From contig CAWGGV010000009.1 in assembly GCA_963822255.1 (NCBI GenBank), positions 372,001 through 436,000 of the forward strand: a stretch of 64,000 nt of DNA, written 5' to 3'. Every line of letters starts with the position of its first letter. Within the stretch, counting starts at the first letter, position 1. This document shows positions 43,160 through 52,530 of this stretch, piece by piece. Both the position numbers and the translations under genes were made by a program. The DNA comes from UBA7803 sp963822255 (lineage in GTDB: Bacteria > Pseudomonadota > Gammaproteobacteria > Pseudomonadales > Azotimanducaceae). The notes beneath the pieces are model-generated. The model did not search any database and was not told the origin of the DNA. It worked only from the letters and a program-made list of their open reading frames with translations.

Positions 43160-43798
43160 GTGAACGGGATTCGCGAACGGGTCAAGGAGCAGCTACCTGC
43201 GGTGCTGCTCACGTTGCTGAGCATCGTTCAGGCGCTGGCCCTCGAGGTCTTGTGGGACGGCATCAGTACCGCCGGTGAGCTCTATCACGTCACCTGGGCG
43301 GCCGCCATCGCCTGGGCGCAGATGTCCGCGGACCTGATCGGCATCATCGTCATCTGGGTCGTCTACGCCAACACCGCCATGCGTTTCCGCTGGCTCCCGT
43401 CGACGGGCGATTCCGTGTACCCGTTCGTCATCGGCATGGCCGAGCTGGTGCTCATCGAATCGTCGCGGCCGGGTCTGCTCGGCGCCTGGTTCCTCGAAAT
43501 GTCCTTCATCTTCGCCATGATGAACTGGATCTCTCACCATGCCATGCGTCGGTCCCGCGCCGAGCCCGAGAATGCCGAGTTCTTCGATCGGCTCGCCCCG
43601 GCCACCCTGCGGGACTTCTATCCCGCCTTCGCCATTGTGGCCGGCCTGGCGGGATTCGGCGGCTGCTTCATGGCCTTCGAGGTGCCGGTGTGGACCAGGC
43701 TCGCGGCCGTCGTGCTGATGAATCTGCTGTTGCTGCGGCAGTTGAACGACTCGCGGGTGTTCTGGGAACGAACCATGCGCGACGGCGAGACACGGTGA
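43160..43798 (+). CDS. Polytopic membrane protein of unknown function
   Basis: A 212-residue protein starting at GTG 43160, with five or six hydrophobic segments (LLTLLSIVQALALEVLW, SADLIGIIVIWVVYANTA, FVIGMAELVLIES, AFAIVAGLAGFGGCFMAFEV, LAAVVLMNLLLLRQL). Acidic and aromatic residues occur near the membrane faces. I do not recognise the family. It is divergent from the TonB receptor. Confidence 0.75.
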   Translation: MNGIRERVKEQLPAVLLTLLSIVQALALEVLWDGISTAGELYHVTWAAAIAWAQMSADLIGIIVIWVVYANTAMRFRWLPSTGDSVYPFVIGMAELVLIESSRPGLLGAWFLEMSFIFAMMNWISHHAMRRSRAEPENAEFFDRLAPATLRDFYPAFAIVAGLAGFGGCFMAFEVPVWTRLAAVVLMNLLLLRQLNDSRVFWERTMRDGETR

Positions 43799-44011
43799 GG
43801 GCGCAGCTCGGCGCGGACCCTTGCCAGCCAATGCGGCAGCCCACGCTCCCGTGAGCCGGCCGGACACCGTCTCGCCGAGCGCCTGAGCCACTGGCGCCGG
43901 CCTATATCCCGGCTGACCCTGGAGAATGGCGAGGGAATGTAAACGGGAACACTTGCCGGTCGTGCCCGGCCGGCGCATATTCCCGGAACACTCGGACGGC
44001 AAGGGGGCCGA

Positions 44012-44452
44012 ATGAAGATTCAGGGACTGGGGCACGTGGTGCTCAAGGTTACCGATCTCGTTCGGTCAGAGGAGTTCTACTGCGGAGTACTCGGCCTGCC
44101 GGTATGTGCGAGATTCGATGAGAACGGCATGAAGATGACGTTCTTCAGTCTCGGCAATCATCATGACCTGGCGCTTGCCGAAGTATCCGGGGTCGACCCC
44201 GCCGCCGGCGAGCAGGCGGTTGGCCTTCACCACGTGGCCTTCTGCATCGGCACCTCGATCGACGACCTGAGGGAAGCCGACAACCACCTGCGCAAGGCGG
44301 GTATTGCTGCGGATCCGGTGGATCACGAGGTGACCAAATCCCTCTATTTCCACGACCCCGATGGGAACTGCGTCGAGCTCTACGTCGACGCGTCCGATGC
44401 GTGGCGGGACGATCCCCAGCGCGTGGCACAATTGCGTCCGCTGGCGCTCTAG
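44012..44452 (+). CDS. VOC-family (glyoxalase/ring-cleavage dioxygenase-like) protein
   Basis: A 146-residue single-chain VOC protein: MKIQGLGHVVLKVTDLVRSEEFYCGVLGLPV is module 1, with His8 as metal ligand, and VGLHHVAFCIGTS ... SLYFHDPDGNCVELYVDA is module 2, with a second His and a Glu ligand. The three-ligand set (2 His, 1 Glu) is that of extradiol dioxygenase-like and glyoxalase-like enzymes. The substrate is not predictable. Alone between two intergenic gaps; the 213 bp before it hold no gene. Confidence 0.9.
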   Translation: MKIQGLGHVVLKVTDLVRSEEFYCGVLGLPVCARFDENGMKMTFFSLGNHHDLALAEVSGVDPAAGEQAVGLHHVAFCIGTSIDDLREADNHLRKAGIAADPVDHEVTKSLYFHDPDGNCVELYVDASDAWRDDPQRVAQLRPLAL

Positions 44453-44556
44453 GTCCGCGGCCGCGCTTGTACTGTTTCCAGCGCAAGCGGATGCTTGCGG
44501 AGCGATGAGCCAGATCGGCTTCAGATCGATCTGCACGCGGGGGAGACCATCAACGA

Positions 44557-44994
44557 TCAGGCGCGCAGCGGGTCGACGATGGTCAAGAACGGAAAGCGCT
44601 GGAAGTCCGTGTCGCGGGTGCAGATCCGGCTGACCCCATGTTCGCGCATGAGCACTGCCGTGTGGAGGTCATGCACCAGATTGCCGCGAATGTCCGGTAA
44701 TTCGGTGATCGTTCGGTCCAGCAGCTGCGCGTGACGATCGGATGCGGACAACATCGCGAATGGCTCGGCTTCGAGCAACAAGCCGAGAAACCGACACGCA
44801 TCGACGGACGTCCACGGGTGCTGAAACACGCGCGGGTGAGTCACGACACGGAGGAATTCGTAGCAGATGTTCCACGTGAGGTAAGTGGGCGAGGCTTCTG
44901 TCCGACGCCCTTCCAGGAACTCCCGGCACGCAGCGTGAAATTCCGAATCTCGATCAACTGCATAAATCAGAACGTTTGTATCGACGACCAGCAA
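44557..44994 (-). CDS. vapC: VapC-family PIN toxin
   Basis: A 145-residue PIN protein from TTG 44994: MLVVDTNVLIYAVDRDSEF (Asp5), LTWNICYEFLRVVTHPRV (Glu), GNLVHDLHTAVLMREHG (Asp), ICTRDTDFQRFP (Asp). It belongs to the TTHHP-like subgroup with VVTHPRVF. The start directly follows the antitoxin stop without a gap. Active site appears intact. Confidence 0.92.
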   Translation of the reverse strand: MLVVDTNVLIYAVDRDSEFHAACREFLEGRRTEASPTYLTWNICYEFLRVVTHPRVFQHPWTSVDACRFLGLLLEAEPFAMLSASDRHAQLLDRTITELPDIRGNLVHDLHTAVLMREHGVSRICTRDTDFQRFPFLTIVDPLRA

Positions 44995-45231
44995 TCAGCG
45001 ACCTTCCATGTGATCGTACAGCGCGTCACGATCGCTGATATTGACCCGAGCACCACCACTGCTCCATGCAGGCAACGCGCGCTGCTTGCGGCGCGGGCTC
45101 GCTTTGGCGTCTTCATCCAGCAGCCGCCGTAAACTGGCCTCGACGAGCGCCGACATGGTTGTCCCCCGTCTCGCGGCTTCCTTGCGGAGCCGGTCCATGA
45201 CGCTGTCGTCGATGTTCAGGGTCGTCTTCAT
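44995..45231 (-). CDS. vapB: RHH antitoxin partner of VapC
   Basis: A 78-residue protein from ATG 45231 (MKTTLNIDDSVMDRLRKEAARRGTTMSALVEASLRRLL) with an RHH fold and a tail LPAWSSGGARVNISDRDALYDHMEGR, typical for this VapB class. I preferred this ATG over the upstream in-frame one because the RHH strand starts here. A palindrome overlaps the start. Confidence 0.9.
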   Translation of the reverse strand: MKTTLNIDDSVMDRLRKEAARRGTTMSALVEASLRRLLDEDAKASPRRKQRALPAWSSGGARVNISDRDALYDHMEGR

Positions 45232-45245
45232 ATGGATTACCATAT
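45230..45245. promoter_or_regulatory. Operator candidate over the vapB start
   Basis: ATATGG-ATTA-CCATAT is a perfect inverted repeat that includes the vapB initiation codon. Similar half sites (GTATGG, ATATG) continue to 45262 in an AT-rich patch. Binding here would block both transcription and translation start. Confidence 0.5.
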
Positions 45246-45333
45246 TGTCCGTATGGCTATATGTCAATTACGATCGTTGCCGCGCGCGTTCACCGCACCT
45301 CAACCAGCCCCGGCCGCCAGCGGCATCGTCAAA

Positions 45334-46374
45334 TCACTCGTGGTCCGGAGCAATCACCGAAGCCGCGGCGCCTCGAGAAGTCACTTCTGCCGCGTTGGTC
45401 CGCCCGCGTCCAGCCACCTGGGGCGGCAGGAACTTCACCACCCGGTTTTCCACCGGTCTCACGGTGCGCAGATAGGCGTAGATGGCGCGAAGATCCTCGT
45501 CGCGCATCCCTGCGAACGAGGTCCAGGGCATCTCGGTCTGCGGTTCGCCGCGGGCAACTGGCGCGGGGTCTCCGGCGAAGGCCTTGAAGCGCGCCACGAA
45601 GGCCGCTTCCGTCCAGGCTCCGATACCCGTTGCATCCGGCGTGATGTTGGCGGACACGGCGGTGCCATAGCCGTCGTGAAACGGAAACTCGAAGCCGCCG
45701 GCGAACGCGATGCCTTCGATCGGCCGCCCGTTTTCCTCGCGGGTATGACACGTGCTGCAGCTCGCGATCTCCGTCAGGTACCGGCCGCGGGCCACGGGAT
45801 CGTCGGCGCTGGGACACGACGGGCGCTGCGTCGGTCTGGGGAACGTACGCATCAGAAGATTCAGCGGGAAGTCGAGGCGAGCGATCGGTCGATCGGCGGC
45901 AATTGCGGGCATGCTGCGCAGGTAAGCCAGGATCCGGTCGAGATCCGCCTGGCACAGATGCCGGTAGTGGGGATAGCCCATCAACGGGAACAACGGTCGA
46001 CCGTCGCGGCTGACGCCGTCGGCAATGGCACGCGCTATTTCGCCGTCGGACCAGCTCGATAACGCGTAAGGCGTGATGTTCGGGCTGATCACGGTGCCTG
46101 GGAACCCGATCTCGTGATTCCAGACACGCCCGCCGCCGCCGCCGGTCCCGGCGATCACCGGCTGCGCGTATCGGCTGATGTCGCGCACGCCGTGGCAACT
46201 GGTGCACGCCATCACCGTTTCCACCAGGTAGCGGCCTTCGGCTGTCAAATCGGGGGTGGCCCGCACGTGGATGTCGGGCGGCGGCTGCATGCGCGGCAGC
46301 GCCAGATACAGATACCCCGCCGCGGCGGCGGCCGTGACGGCCACTGCCGCGCCGAGCCACCGTAGGACCCTCAT
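45334..46374 (-). CDS. Dihaem c-type cytochrome
   Basis: A 346-residue periplasmic protein from ATG 46374 with an N-terminal signal anchor (WLGAAVAVTAAAAAGYLYLAL). It has two haem-binding CxxCH motifs, CTSCH near residues 57-61 and CSTCH near 204-208. Downstream Met-containing loops (LFPLMGYPHY, TEMPWTSFAGM) are the likely sixth ligands. It resembles cytochrome subunits of membrane alcohol/aldehyde dehydrogenases, passing electrons to the respiratory chain. No dehydrogenase partner gene is next to it. Confidence 0.92.
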   Translation of the reverse strand: MRVLRWLGAAVAVTAAAAAGYLYLALPRMQPPPDIHVRATPDLTAEGRYLVETVMACTSCHGVRDISRYAQPVIAGTGGGGGRVWNHEIGFPGTVISPNITPYALSSWSDGEIARAIADGVSRDGRPLFPLMGYPHYRHLCQADLDRILAYLRSMPAIAADRPIARLDFPLNLLMRTFPRPTQRPSCPSADDPVARGRYLTEIASCSTCHTREENGRPIEGIAFAGGFEFPFHDGYGTAVSANITPDATGIGAWTEAAFVARFKAFAGDPAPVARGEPQTEMPWTSFAGMRDEDLRAIYAYLRTVRPVENRVVKFLPPQVAGRGRTNAAEVTSRGAAASVIAPDHE

Positions 46375-46454
46375 TGCTATCTCTCCCATCCGCTTTGCCC
46401 GTCGACTCTAGCCGTTGCCGGTGAGCCGGTCTCCATTCGTCCGGCGAACGTTGC

Positions 46455-46499
46455 TCAGCACGCCTTGAACTCCGCCGAATACTTCTTTCTCTTTGCCAT
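46455..46499 (-). mobile_element. IS3-type transposase start fragment
   Basis: ATG 46499 reads MAKRKKYSAEFKAC and a stop: the first 13 residues are a common N-terminus of IS3-family OrfA. Nothing else of the element is visible. Confidence 0.5.
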
Positions 46500-46582
46500 T
46501 GCCGATTGGCTCCTATGCCAGTCGGCTACACCTTGCGGCATTGTCCAAATTTCCGGAACCACTTCTACGGCGCCAGGCACGT

Positions 46583-47242
46583 TCACGAACGAGCCGGGAC
46601 AAAGAATTCGAAGCCTGTGCGCTTGACCCCTGGCGTGTGGAACGGCAGGCAACGGCCGAACCATATCAGATAGCCGGCATAGCCGATGACCGAGTTGCCC
46701 TTGTACTTTCCGGTGGCGATGCTGGAGCGATTCCAGATGTCGACGAAGCCGACGTCGTGGGTGTATCCACGCTCGAGAAAGTACCCGTCAGAGCTGAATG
46801 AGATGGCAGCGTTCAGGTGCTGGCCGCGGTAGCTGGGATGCGTGAAGGCCTTGTAGCCATAGCGGTACGGCAGCCGGGAGCGCACCCACAAGCCATTCTC
46901 GTGCGGAGCGTCGGTGAAGGTCCGCCACATGTAGGCCACCAGGCGGCCCCCATGCATCGCCCCGAAGGCAACGTCGCCGCGTGCGAGGGCAGACTCTACG
47001 AAGTCGCGGGGGAGCCTGAGCTCGGGATCCTCGGTGGCGCGCAGCAGGGTCGCGGCATCGATGATTCCCACGCGCAGATCAGGAGGCAATTGAGGCGCCG
47101 GCGGATCGCGCCTCAAGGCGCGACTGCGCACCACATAGAGTCGTACGCCCAGCAGCTTCAGCAGGCGGCGCACCCGGAGCACGTCGACCAGCCGCTCCCG
47201 CACCGAACTCCGACTCTGGCCACTCGCCTGCGTCGTGGTCAT
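46583..47242 (-). CDS. GNAT-fold acetyltransferase-like protein, function unknown
   Basis: A 219-residue protein. The N-terminal 55 residues are basic (RERLVDVLRVRRLLKLLGVRLYVVRSRALRRDPP). A GNAT-like core follows with GGRLVAYMWRTFTD (beta-4), LPYRYGYKAFTHPSYRGQHLN (the acetyl-CoA-binding R/Q-x-x-G-x-G/A region appears as YRGQHL) and IWNRSSIATGKYKG. Intact frame, no clear operon partner. The substrate is unknown. Confidence 0.65.
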   Translation of the reverse strand: MTTTQASGQSRSSVRERLVDVLRVRRLLKLLGVRLYVVRSRALRRDPPAPQLPPDLRVGIIDAATLLRATEDPELRLPRDFVESALARGDVAFGAMHGGRLVAYMWRTFTDAPHENGLWVRSRLPYRYGYKAFTHPSYRGQHLNAAISFSSDGYFLERGYTHDVGFVDIWNRSSIATGKYKGNSVIGYAGYLIWFGRCLPFHTPGVKRTGFEFFVPARS

Positions 47243-47252
47243 CAGTACCTAC

Positions 47253-47549
47253 CGACCATGACCGATCAACCGGTAGCCGACGCCCGGAATCAGCGCATCA
47301 GCGAACCGCTCCCAATCGGAGCGTATGGCTTTGGGCTGATCCGCAATGAAGCTGGAGATGTTGATCCGTAGCCTCCGGGCCAGGTTCCACGGGCTTACTG
47401 GGCAATGCTACGCTCCTCGGGAACGGGCTGGAAACGCGAGACGAGCAGTTCCGCTACGTTGAGGGCCGCGGGAGAATCGGTTCCGACCACGGCGGGATGG
47501 TGTTCGATGCGTTCCCGCTGAAGCTGTGCGATCGACACCTGGAGGCCAC
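47253..47549. other. No full gene; a short minus-strand coding tail
   Basis: Minus strand 47372-47253 reads INISSFIADQPKAIRSDWERFADALIPGVGYRLIGHGR and a stop just before the acetyltransferase-like gene. It looks like the C-terminus of a lost upstream gene that I cannot name. The rest shows nothing. Confidence 0.3.
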
Positions 47550-47860
47550 ATGCGAAAGCCAATCATGAATCTCGACGAAGTGACCTTCGATGACATAGAA
47601 GAGAACGGCTACTACACCTCTCGAAGGGCGGCCCCGAGGTTGCACACCAGATCATCAATACGGGCAGCACCGACATGCGTTACCTTGCCTTGTCCAACGT
47701 CGAGGCAGTCGACGTCTGCGAGTATCCGGACTCGGGCAAGATCGGAATCTTCGCAAACGAATCCGGCACGCCCAGGCTGCGAAAGCTGTTCCGTGCCGAG
47801 GCCGACGTCGATTATTACGACCGGGAGTCAACCGACATGCCTGGCGGCAGGCAGCGCTAG
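47550..47860 (+). pseudogene. Cupin-domain gene with its centre deleted
   Basis: ATG 47550 follows a good GGAGG (47541-47545) and reads MRKPIMNLDEVTFDDIEENGYYTSRRA, a typical start of small cupins. The frame then jumps to KGGPEVAHQIINTGSTDMRYLALSNVEAVDVCEYPDSGKIGIF ... FRAEADVDYYDRE, the C-terminal cupin part, ending at 47860. About 50 residues including cupin motif 1 (metal His/Glu) are missing and the frame shifts at the junction. Confidence 0.82.
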
Positions 47861-47914
47861 TATGGGCCACACGGCTTCCTGGGCGGGCTACCCGGCAACG
47901 TGACACGAACACTC

Positions 47915-48655
47915 ATGGACAAGCTTCGATTCTTCACGATCATCGAGCGGGACCACAGCTACCAGAATCCGACAAGTGGAGAGAAGTTGGATCTCTTCAT
48001 CGACTACTGCGGGGTCGCAGATGGTCAGCGGGTGCTCGACGTCGGTTGCGGCAAGGGCTGGTTGCTGCAGAGAATGGCGGAGCAATACTCGATACAGGCC
48101 GACGGCATCGAACTGAACCCGCCGTTCGTTGAGGAAGGAATCCGGCGCCTCGCCGGGGCCGATCTCAAAGGCAAGATCACGTTCCATCAGATGTCGGCCC
48201 GGAACTTTTCCGCCGAACCGGGCGCCTACGACCTGTGCTGCTGCATCGGCGCGTCATTCGCCATCGGAACGTTCGACGACATGCTGGCGTGGTTGAAGCC
48301 GCACGTTCGGCGGGGCGGAACCATCGGCATCGGCGACATCTACGCCAGAAGACGCTCGATTCCCGAGCAATCGGCGGAGCACTTCGGCGGCGGGCCGGTC
48401 CGCACGTTGCAGGAGACCGTCCGGCGCTTGAATGAGGACGGACTCACGCTGGTCGGCCTCATCGACTCGTCCCTGGACGACTGGGATCGCTACGAGAGCA
48501 AGCACTGGATCGCGGCCGACGCCTGGGCACGCGACAACCCGGACGACCCGGACCTTGCGGAGTTCCTTCGGCGCAGTGAGCGGTTCAAGCTGAATCACCT
48601 GACGTTCGACCGCGACGCGTTGGGCTGGGCACTGTTCGTCTGCCGGGCCGGTTAG
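47915..48655 (+). CDS. SAM-dependent methyltransferase (class I)
   Basis: A 246-residue protein from ATG 47915 (a GTG at 47900 is also possible): MDKLRFFTIIERDHSYQNPTSGEKLDLFIDYCG. Motif I is VLDVGCGKGWLLQRMAE, motif II ADGIELNPPFVEEG, and motif III-like GAYDLCCCIGASFAIG. The C-terminal half (WIAADAWARDNPDDPDLAEF) is like small-molecule methyltransferases acting on hydrophobic acceptors. It stands alone after the cupin relic. Confidence 0.9.
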   Translation: MDKLRFFTIIERDHSYQNPTSGEKLDLFIDYCGVADGQRVLDVGCGKGWLLQRMAEQYSIQADGIELNPPFVEEGIRRLAGADLKGKITFHQMSARNFSAEPGAYDLCCCIGASFAIGTFDDMLAWLKPHVRRGGTIGIGDIYARRRSIPEQSAEHFGGGPVRTLQETVRRLNEDGLTLVGLIDSSLDDWDRYESKHWIAADAWARDNPDDPDLAEFLRRSERFKLNHLTFDRDALGWALFVCRAG

Positions 48656-48740
48656 GCTGCCGACCCGCGAGCATCGCCACCGCCACCTAGCTCAGCAGGA
48701 CGCCGACGTTGCTCCATGGACATCATGTGGGCCGCACGCG

Positions 48741-49532
48741 CTACCTTGTCTCCGCTGTGCCGAGGAACTCCAGCGTGCGCTGCCGAATGGCTGCGGCCCG
48801 GGCGAGCGGATCGGGGTAGCGCTCGCGGTAGCGCTTCGAGCGGATCTCGAGACTCAGAGGGCATCCGGGCGGCAGGGCGGCAAGGATCGCGTCGAGGGGC
48901 AGCTCACCTTCACCGGGGGCGCTGCGCAGATCGAGCGCGTCCTCGAGATAGCGTTCGTGGCTGTCCTCGCAGGTGGCGTACCCATCGCAGAGTTGCGCGT
49001 AGGGCAGCAGATGCCGCGGCAGCGCCGCGACCGCCTCGGCCGAATCACCGGCGCGCACCAGATGCAGCGTATCGACCAGCACGGCGGCCGCCGGGTGAGC
49101 GGCGGCGTTTGCCACGGCCAGTGCCGTGCGCAGGTCACGAATGCGGGTGATCATGAGGAACTCCAGGGCCACCCGCATACCGTAGGGCGCTGCCCATTCG
49201 CAGAGCTCATGCAACGCTTCGGCGGTACGCTCGACGTCGGGTTCGGAGCTCACCGTCAGGACATGGCGCGCTCCCAGCTCGGCGCCGGCTTCGACGATGC
49301 GGCGGTGAGTTGCGTTCAGCCGGCCACCGGGCGGGATCCACACCACTTCCACATCCAGCACGGTGAGGGACCACCGCCGGATCACCGCTTGCAGACGTCG
49401 CGTATCGGCGGACGTCCAGGAATCCGGGATGGTGAAGCCGACCATCGAGTAGCCGGCCCGCCCGGCCGCCTCGGCCACCTGCTCGGGGGCGAACTCCGGC
49501 AGCGCACCGGCTGCGAGTGACAGCTCATGCAT
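48741..49532 (-). CDS. Sugar-phosphate isomerase/epimerase-like TIM-barrel protein
   Basis: A 263-residue AP-endonuclease-2-type TIM barrel: MHELSLAAGALPEFAPEQVAEAAGRAGYSMVGF, then VVWIPPGG, HVLTVSSEPD, YGMRVALEFLMITRIRD (metal Glu), AAVLVDTLHLVRAGD (Asp and His), YAQLCDGYATC and PLSLEIRSKRY (Glu). These acidic and His residues form the usual divalent metal site of xylose-isomerase-like epimerases. Intact; a damaged partial copy is at 25120-25337. The true substrate may be a sugar, inositol or keto acid. Confidence 0.9.
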   Translation of the reverse strand: MHELSLAAGALPEFAPEQVAEAAGRAGYSMVGFTIPDSWTSADTRRLQAVIRRWSLTVLDVEVVWIPPGGRLNATHRRIVEAGAELGARHVLTVSSEPDVERTAEALHELCEWAAPYGMRVALEFLMITRIRDLRTALAVANAAAHPAAAVLVDTLHLVRAGDSAEAVAALPRHLLPYAQLCDGYATCEDSHERYLEDALDLRSAPGEGELPLDAILAALPPGCPLSLEIRSKRYRERYPDPLARAAAIRQRTLEFLGTAETR

Positions 49533-49671
49533 GCCGGGACTTTACCACGCCAGACGCGGCACCGGCGTCGCAGCTGAGGCAGGCACAAGCGCAAAAGCCC
49601 CTGCTCGACGCCAAGCACGTGCGCGATCCCAAACTTCCCGACGCTAAGCCGCCAACCTGTAGATCCGCAGC

Positions 49672-50230
49672 TCAGCGCCAGCGGATCACGCTGTAGGTGC
49701 CATGCTCCTCGTCACCGGGACCTGCGGCGGCGAACAGGTCGTTGGTCGGCTGGGAGAGCAGCCCGTTGCCGAACTGGATTCCCCACAGTCCGTCGATTCG
49801 GATTTTTCGGCCGAACCTGTTGCGCAGCGAGCCCAGAAGGCGGCCGGTCACGGCCGAGTAGGCATTGATCGTCCCGTCGCCGAAATTACCGACCAGCAGC
49901 GCTCCGCCGAAACGACCGAAGCTCGGCGGCGCAAGTGCCAGTCCCCAAGGGGCGTTCAGGGCTCGTCGCTCGGTTAAACGCAGCACGAGCTTGCCCTGAG
50001 GGTCGAACACGTCGACAAAACCCAGCCCTTTGCCGGCAACGTCGTCCTCGCCTTCCTCGTCTTGCTTTGCATACGTGACGGTGATGTCGCCGCCGATGGC
50101 CTGAATCCCGAACGGGGCGAACCCCGAGGGAATGGAATGGTCGACGAACGCGCCTGGCGGCAGCGCCGCTGCTGCGAAGGTTCCGTCGAAAAACCTGTCG
50201 ATGCTCGGCCCGACCGTGATCGGCCTGATC
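49672..50230 (-). pseudogene. TIGR03118-type beta-propeller protein, C-terminal part only
   Basis: The family C-terminus is clear: FAPFGIQAIGGDITVTYAKQDEEGEDDVAGKGLGFVDVFDP, NAPWGLALAP, GALLVGNFGDGTINAYSAVTG, DGLWGIQFGNG and AAGPGDEEHGTYS. A full protein has roughly twice this length. The part before DRFFDGTFAAAALPPGAF (about 50225) is unrelated sequence without a credible start or signal peptide, so the gene is 5'-truncated. Confidence 0.75.
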
Positions 50231-50336
50231 GAAGGCGAGCGCGATACCTCGTCAGCGCCGCGCCCCTGCTGATCGATCATCGCGTGGGTCTGCGTCTGGT
50301 CAACGCAGAACCCGCTCCGCGACGGCACCACAAGGC

Positions 50337-50548
50337 CGGCGCGGACTGCCTGGCCGGCGGATGACGAAGCACGGGTATTCGACTTACTGGCTCAGTTTCC
50401 CGCGGAGGATTCGCCGGGGACGCGGGTCGATTGGGACGACGGCAGGGCCACATTCCGGCAGATCGTTGCAGACAGAGAGAAAGGAACGTTTCTGCTGGCG
50501 CAGGAGGGTGATCTGCTTCGTGGGATCTGCAGCCTGTCCACCTGCTGA
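50337..50548 (+). pseudogene. GNAT acetyltransferase N-terminal fragment
   Basis: Plus strand reads RTAWPADDEARVFDLLAQFPAEDSPG and then DDGRATFRQIVADREKGTFLLAQEGDLLRGICSLSTC, stop at 50546. This resembles the first ~70 residues of a GNAT enzyme up to beta-4; the acetyl-CoA-binding motif A is missing. No start codon is visible in the frame. Confidence 0.6.
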
Positions 50549-50567
50549 TGACGCTGCCGCAGCACGC

Positions 50568-52259
50568 TTAGCCGAACTGGAACCCCTCGTAGTCGTTTGC
50601 AGCCACGTCCTCGCAGCGCTTCCTGTAGCGGGGGTAGCCGCCCACGTAAGGCATGAAGATGCGCGGCTTGCCCGGGATGTTGGCGCCCAGGTACCAGGAG
50701 TTACAGCTCGGGGTGGTATACATGGTGCCTTCGGCCACCTCGTTGACGTGCGCCACCCACTCGTCCTCGAAAGCAGGCAGCGCCTCCATGGTGGTGTGGC
50801 CGTGGTGGCGGACGTAGTCGATGGCGTCGCCGATCCAGTTCACGTGCTGCTCGATGGCGACGATCATGTTGCACAGGACCGATGGGCTGCCAGGACCGGT
50901 GACGGTGAACAGGTTAGGAAATCCGGAGAGCGCGAGGCCGAGATAGGTCACCGGGCCGTGTTCCCACTTGTCGGCGAGGCGGCGGCCGTCGCGGCCGGTG
51001 ATGTTGGCGCGAAGCAGCGCGCCGGTCATGGCGTCGTAGCCGGTGGCGTAGATGAGCACGTCGAGCTCGTGCTCGCGCTCCGAGGTGCGCACGCCTTGCT
51101 CGGTGATCGCCTCGATCGGCGTGGCGCGCACGTCCACCAGCGTGACGTTGTCGCGGTTGAAGGTGTCGTAGTAGTTCCGGTCCAGCACCTGCCGCTTGCA
51201 GCCGAGGCCATAGGTGGTGGGGCAGAGCTTCTCCGCCGTTTCGCGGTCCTCGACGATGTCCCGGATGCCGTCCCGGAAGGCGGCATTGGCCGCCTCGTTG
51301 GCATTCAGATCGCGGTACGCCTCGCGGAAGGTGAGCAGCACGCCGAGCCCGCGCTCGCGGATCAGCGCCAGGCGCTGATCCGGCGTCAGGTCGAGAATGC
51401 CCGTGGTCGTCGCCTCCGGTCCCACGGGCTCGGCCACCGGTGCCGCGGTGGGCACGGCGCTTACATCGGCGGTTCCGAAGCCGCCGGGGCCGGAGGAGCG
51501 CCGCGTCTTCACCGGCCGGAATCCGGACACCCCGCCGGGATTGTTCTGCTGCATCTCGCGGATCTGCCGATAGTTGGCCTTGAACTCGTTCTGCACGGCG
51601 TCGCGCATGGCTTTGCGGTTGGCCGGCACCGTATACACGGGCGTTCGCTGAAACACCGTGAGGTGTCCGGCGACGTTGGCAAGCTCGGGAATTGCCTGCA
51701 CGCCGGAGGAGCCGGTGCCGATGATGCCGACGCGCTTGCCCGCGAGGTCCGGCTCCTCATCAGGCCAGCGGCCGGTGTGCAGCACGGTGCCGCGGAAGGT
51801 GTCGGCGTCCGGAAAGGCGGGCGTATTCGGCACCGAGAGACAGCCCGTCGCCATCACGCAGAACGGCGATTCGAAGATGTCGCCGGCCTCGGTGGTCAGG
51901 CGCCAGACGCGGTCCGTCTCGACCCACTGCACGGCGGTCACCCGGGCGCCGAAGCGGATGTCGCGGCGCAGATCGAAGCGGTCGGCGACGTGGTTGGCGT
52001 AGCGGAGAATGTCCGGCTGGGCGGAGAAGACCTCCGGCCAGTCCCACTCCTGCTCGAGCGCCTCCGAAAAGCCGTAGGAGTATTCGAGGCTCGGCACATC
52101 GCAACGGGCGCCAGGATAGCGGTTCCAGTACCAGGTGCCGCCCACGTCGGACCCTGCTTCGAGGGCGAGGGGCTTCAGCCCCTGCTGGCGGAACCGGTGA
52201 ATGGCGTACATGCCGGCGAAGCCGGCACCGACGATGAGGACGTCTGGTCGGTCGGACAT
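50568..52259 (-). CDS. Baeyer-Villiger-type flavin-containing monooxygenase
   Basis: A 563-residue class B monooxygenase: FAD motif GAGFAG (11-16), DVGGTWYWNRYPGARCD, NADPH motif GTGSSG, and a canonical BVMO fingerprint FRGTVLHTGRWP near residues 155-166 with the His intact. It would insert oxygen next to a carbonyl of a cyclic or linear ketone using NADPH and O2. An inserted Pro/Thr/Ala-rich loop lies around residues 260-290 (SSGPGGFGTADVSAVPTAAPVAE). Divergent from the TIR-TPR gene across 270 bp. Paralogue of the monooxygenase half of the fusion at 13.9 kb. Confidence 0.95.
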   Translation of the reverse strand: MSDRPDVLIVGAGFAGMYAIHRFRQQGLKPLALEAGSDVGGTWYWNRYPGARCDVPSLEYSYGFSEALEQEWDWPEVFSAQPDILRYANHVADRFDLRRDIRFGARVTAVQWVETDRVWRLTTEAGDIFESPFCVMATGCLSVPNTPAFPDADTFRGTVLHTGRWPDEEPDLAGKRVGIIGTGSSGVQAIPELANVAGHLTVFQRTPVYTVPANRKAMRDAVQNEFKANYRQIREMQQNNPGGVSGFRPVKTRRSSGPGGFGTADVSAVPTAAPVAEPVGPEATTTGILDLTPDQRLALIRERGLGVLLTFREAYRDLNANEAANAAFRDGIRDIVEDRETAEKLCPTTYGLGCKRQVLDRNYYDTFNRDNVTLVDVRATPIEAITEQGVRTSEREHELDVLIYATGYDAMTGALLRANITGRDGRRLADKWEHGPVTYLGLALSGFPNLFTVTGPGSPSVLCNMIVAIEQHVNWIGDAIDYVRHHGHTTMEALPAFEDEWVAHVNEVAEGTMYTTPSCNSWYLGANIPGKPRIFMPYVGGYPRYRKRCEDVAANDYEGFQFG

Positions 52260-52530
52260 CTTCCTTCCCTTGTCTGGATCCCGGACGGCGCGGTCGCCGC
52301 CTCAAACGCCATTGTAAAGCAAGGCTTCCGGTGGGAGACGTTTCGCAGGAATTTGGCGCGAAAGCCAAGGAAGCGCGCTTCGATCAGGAAGACCGCCGCG
52401 GCACAGATGGCGCTCGCCAGCGCCGAAGTTTCGATCATGCGCCAGCCGGCTCCGTTGAGGCAGATCCTCGTCGTCTTCCGCCCGTGGGCCGGGAGTCGTA
52501 TGCTCGGGAAGCGAGACGAGGTGAACGACG

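Noticed and set aside
43799..44011. Possible promoter or small RNA before the VOC gene
   Set aside because: I could not find a convincing -35/-10 pair, hairpin or conserved motif in this gap.
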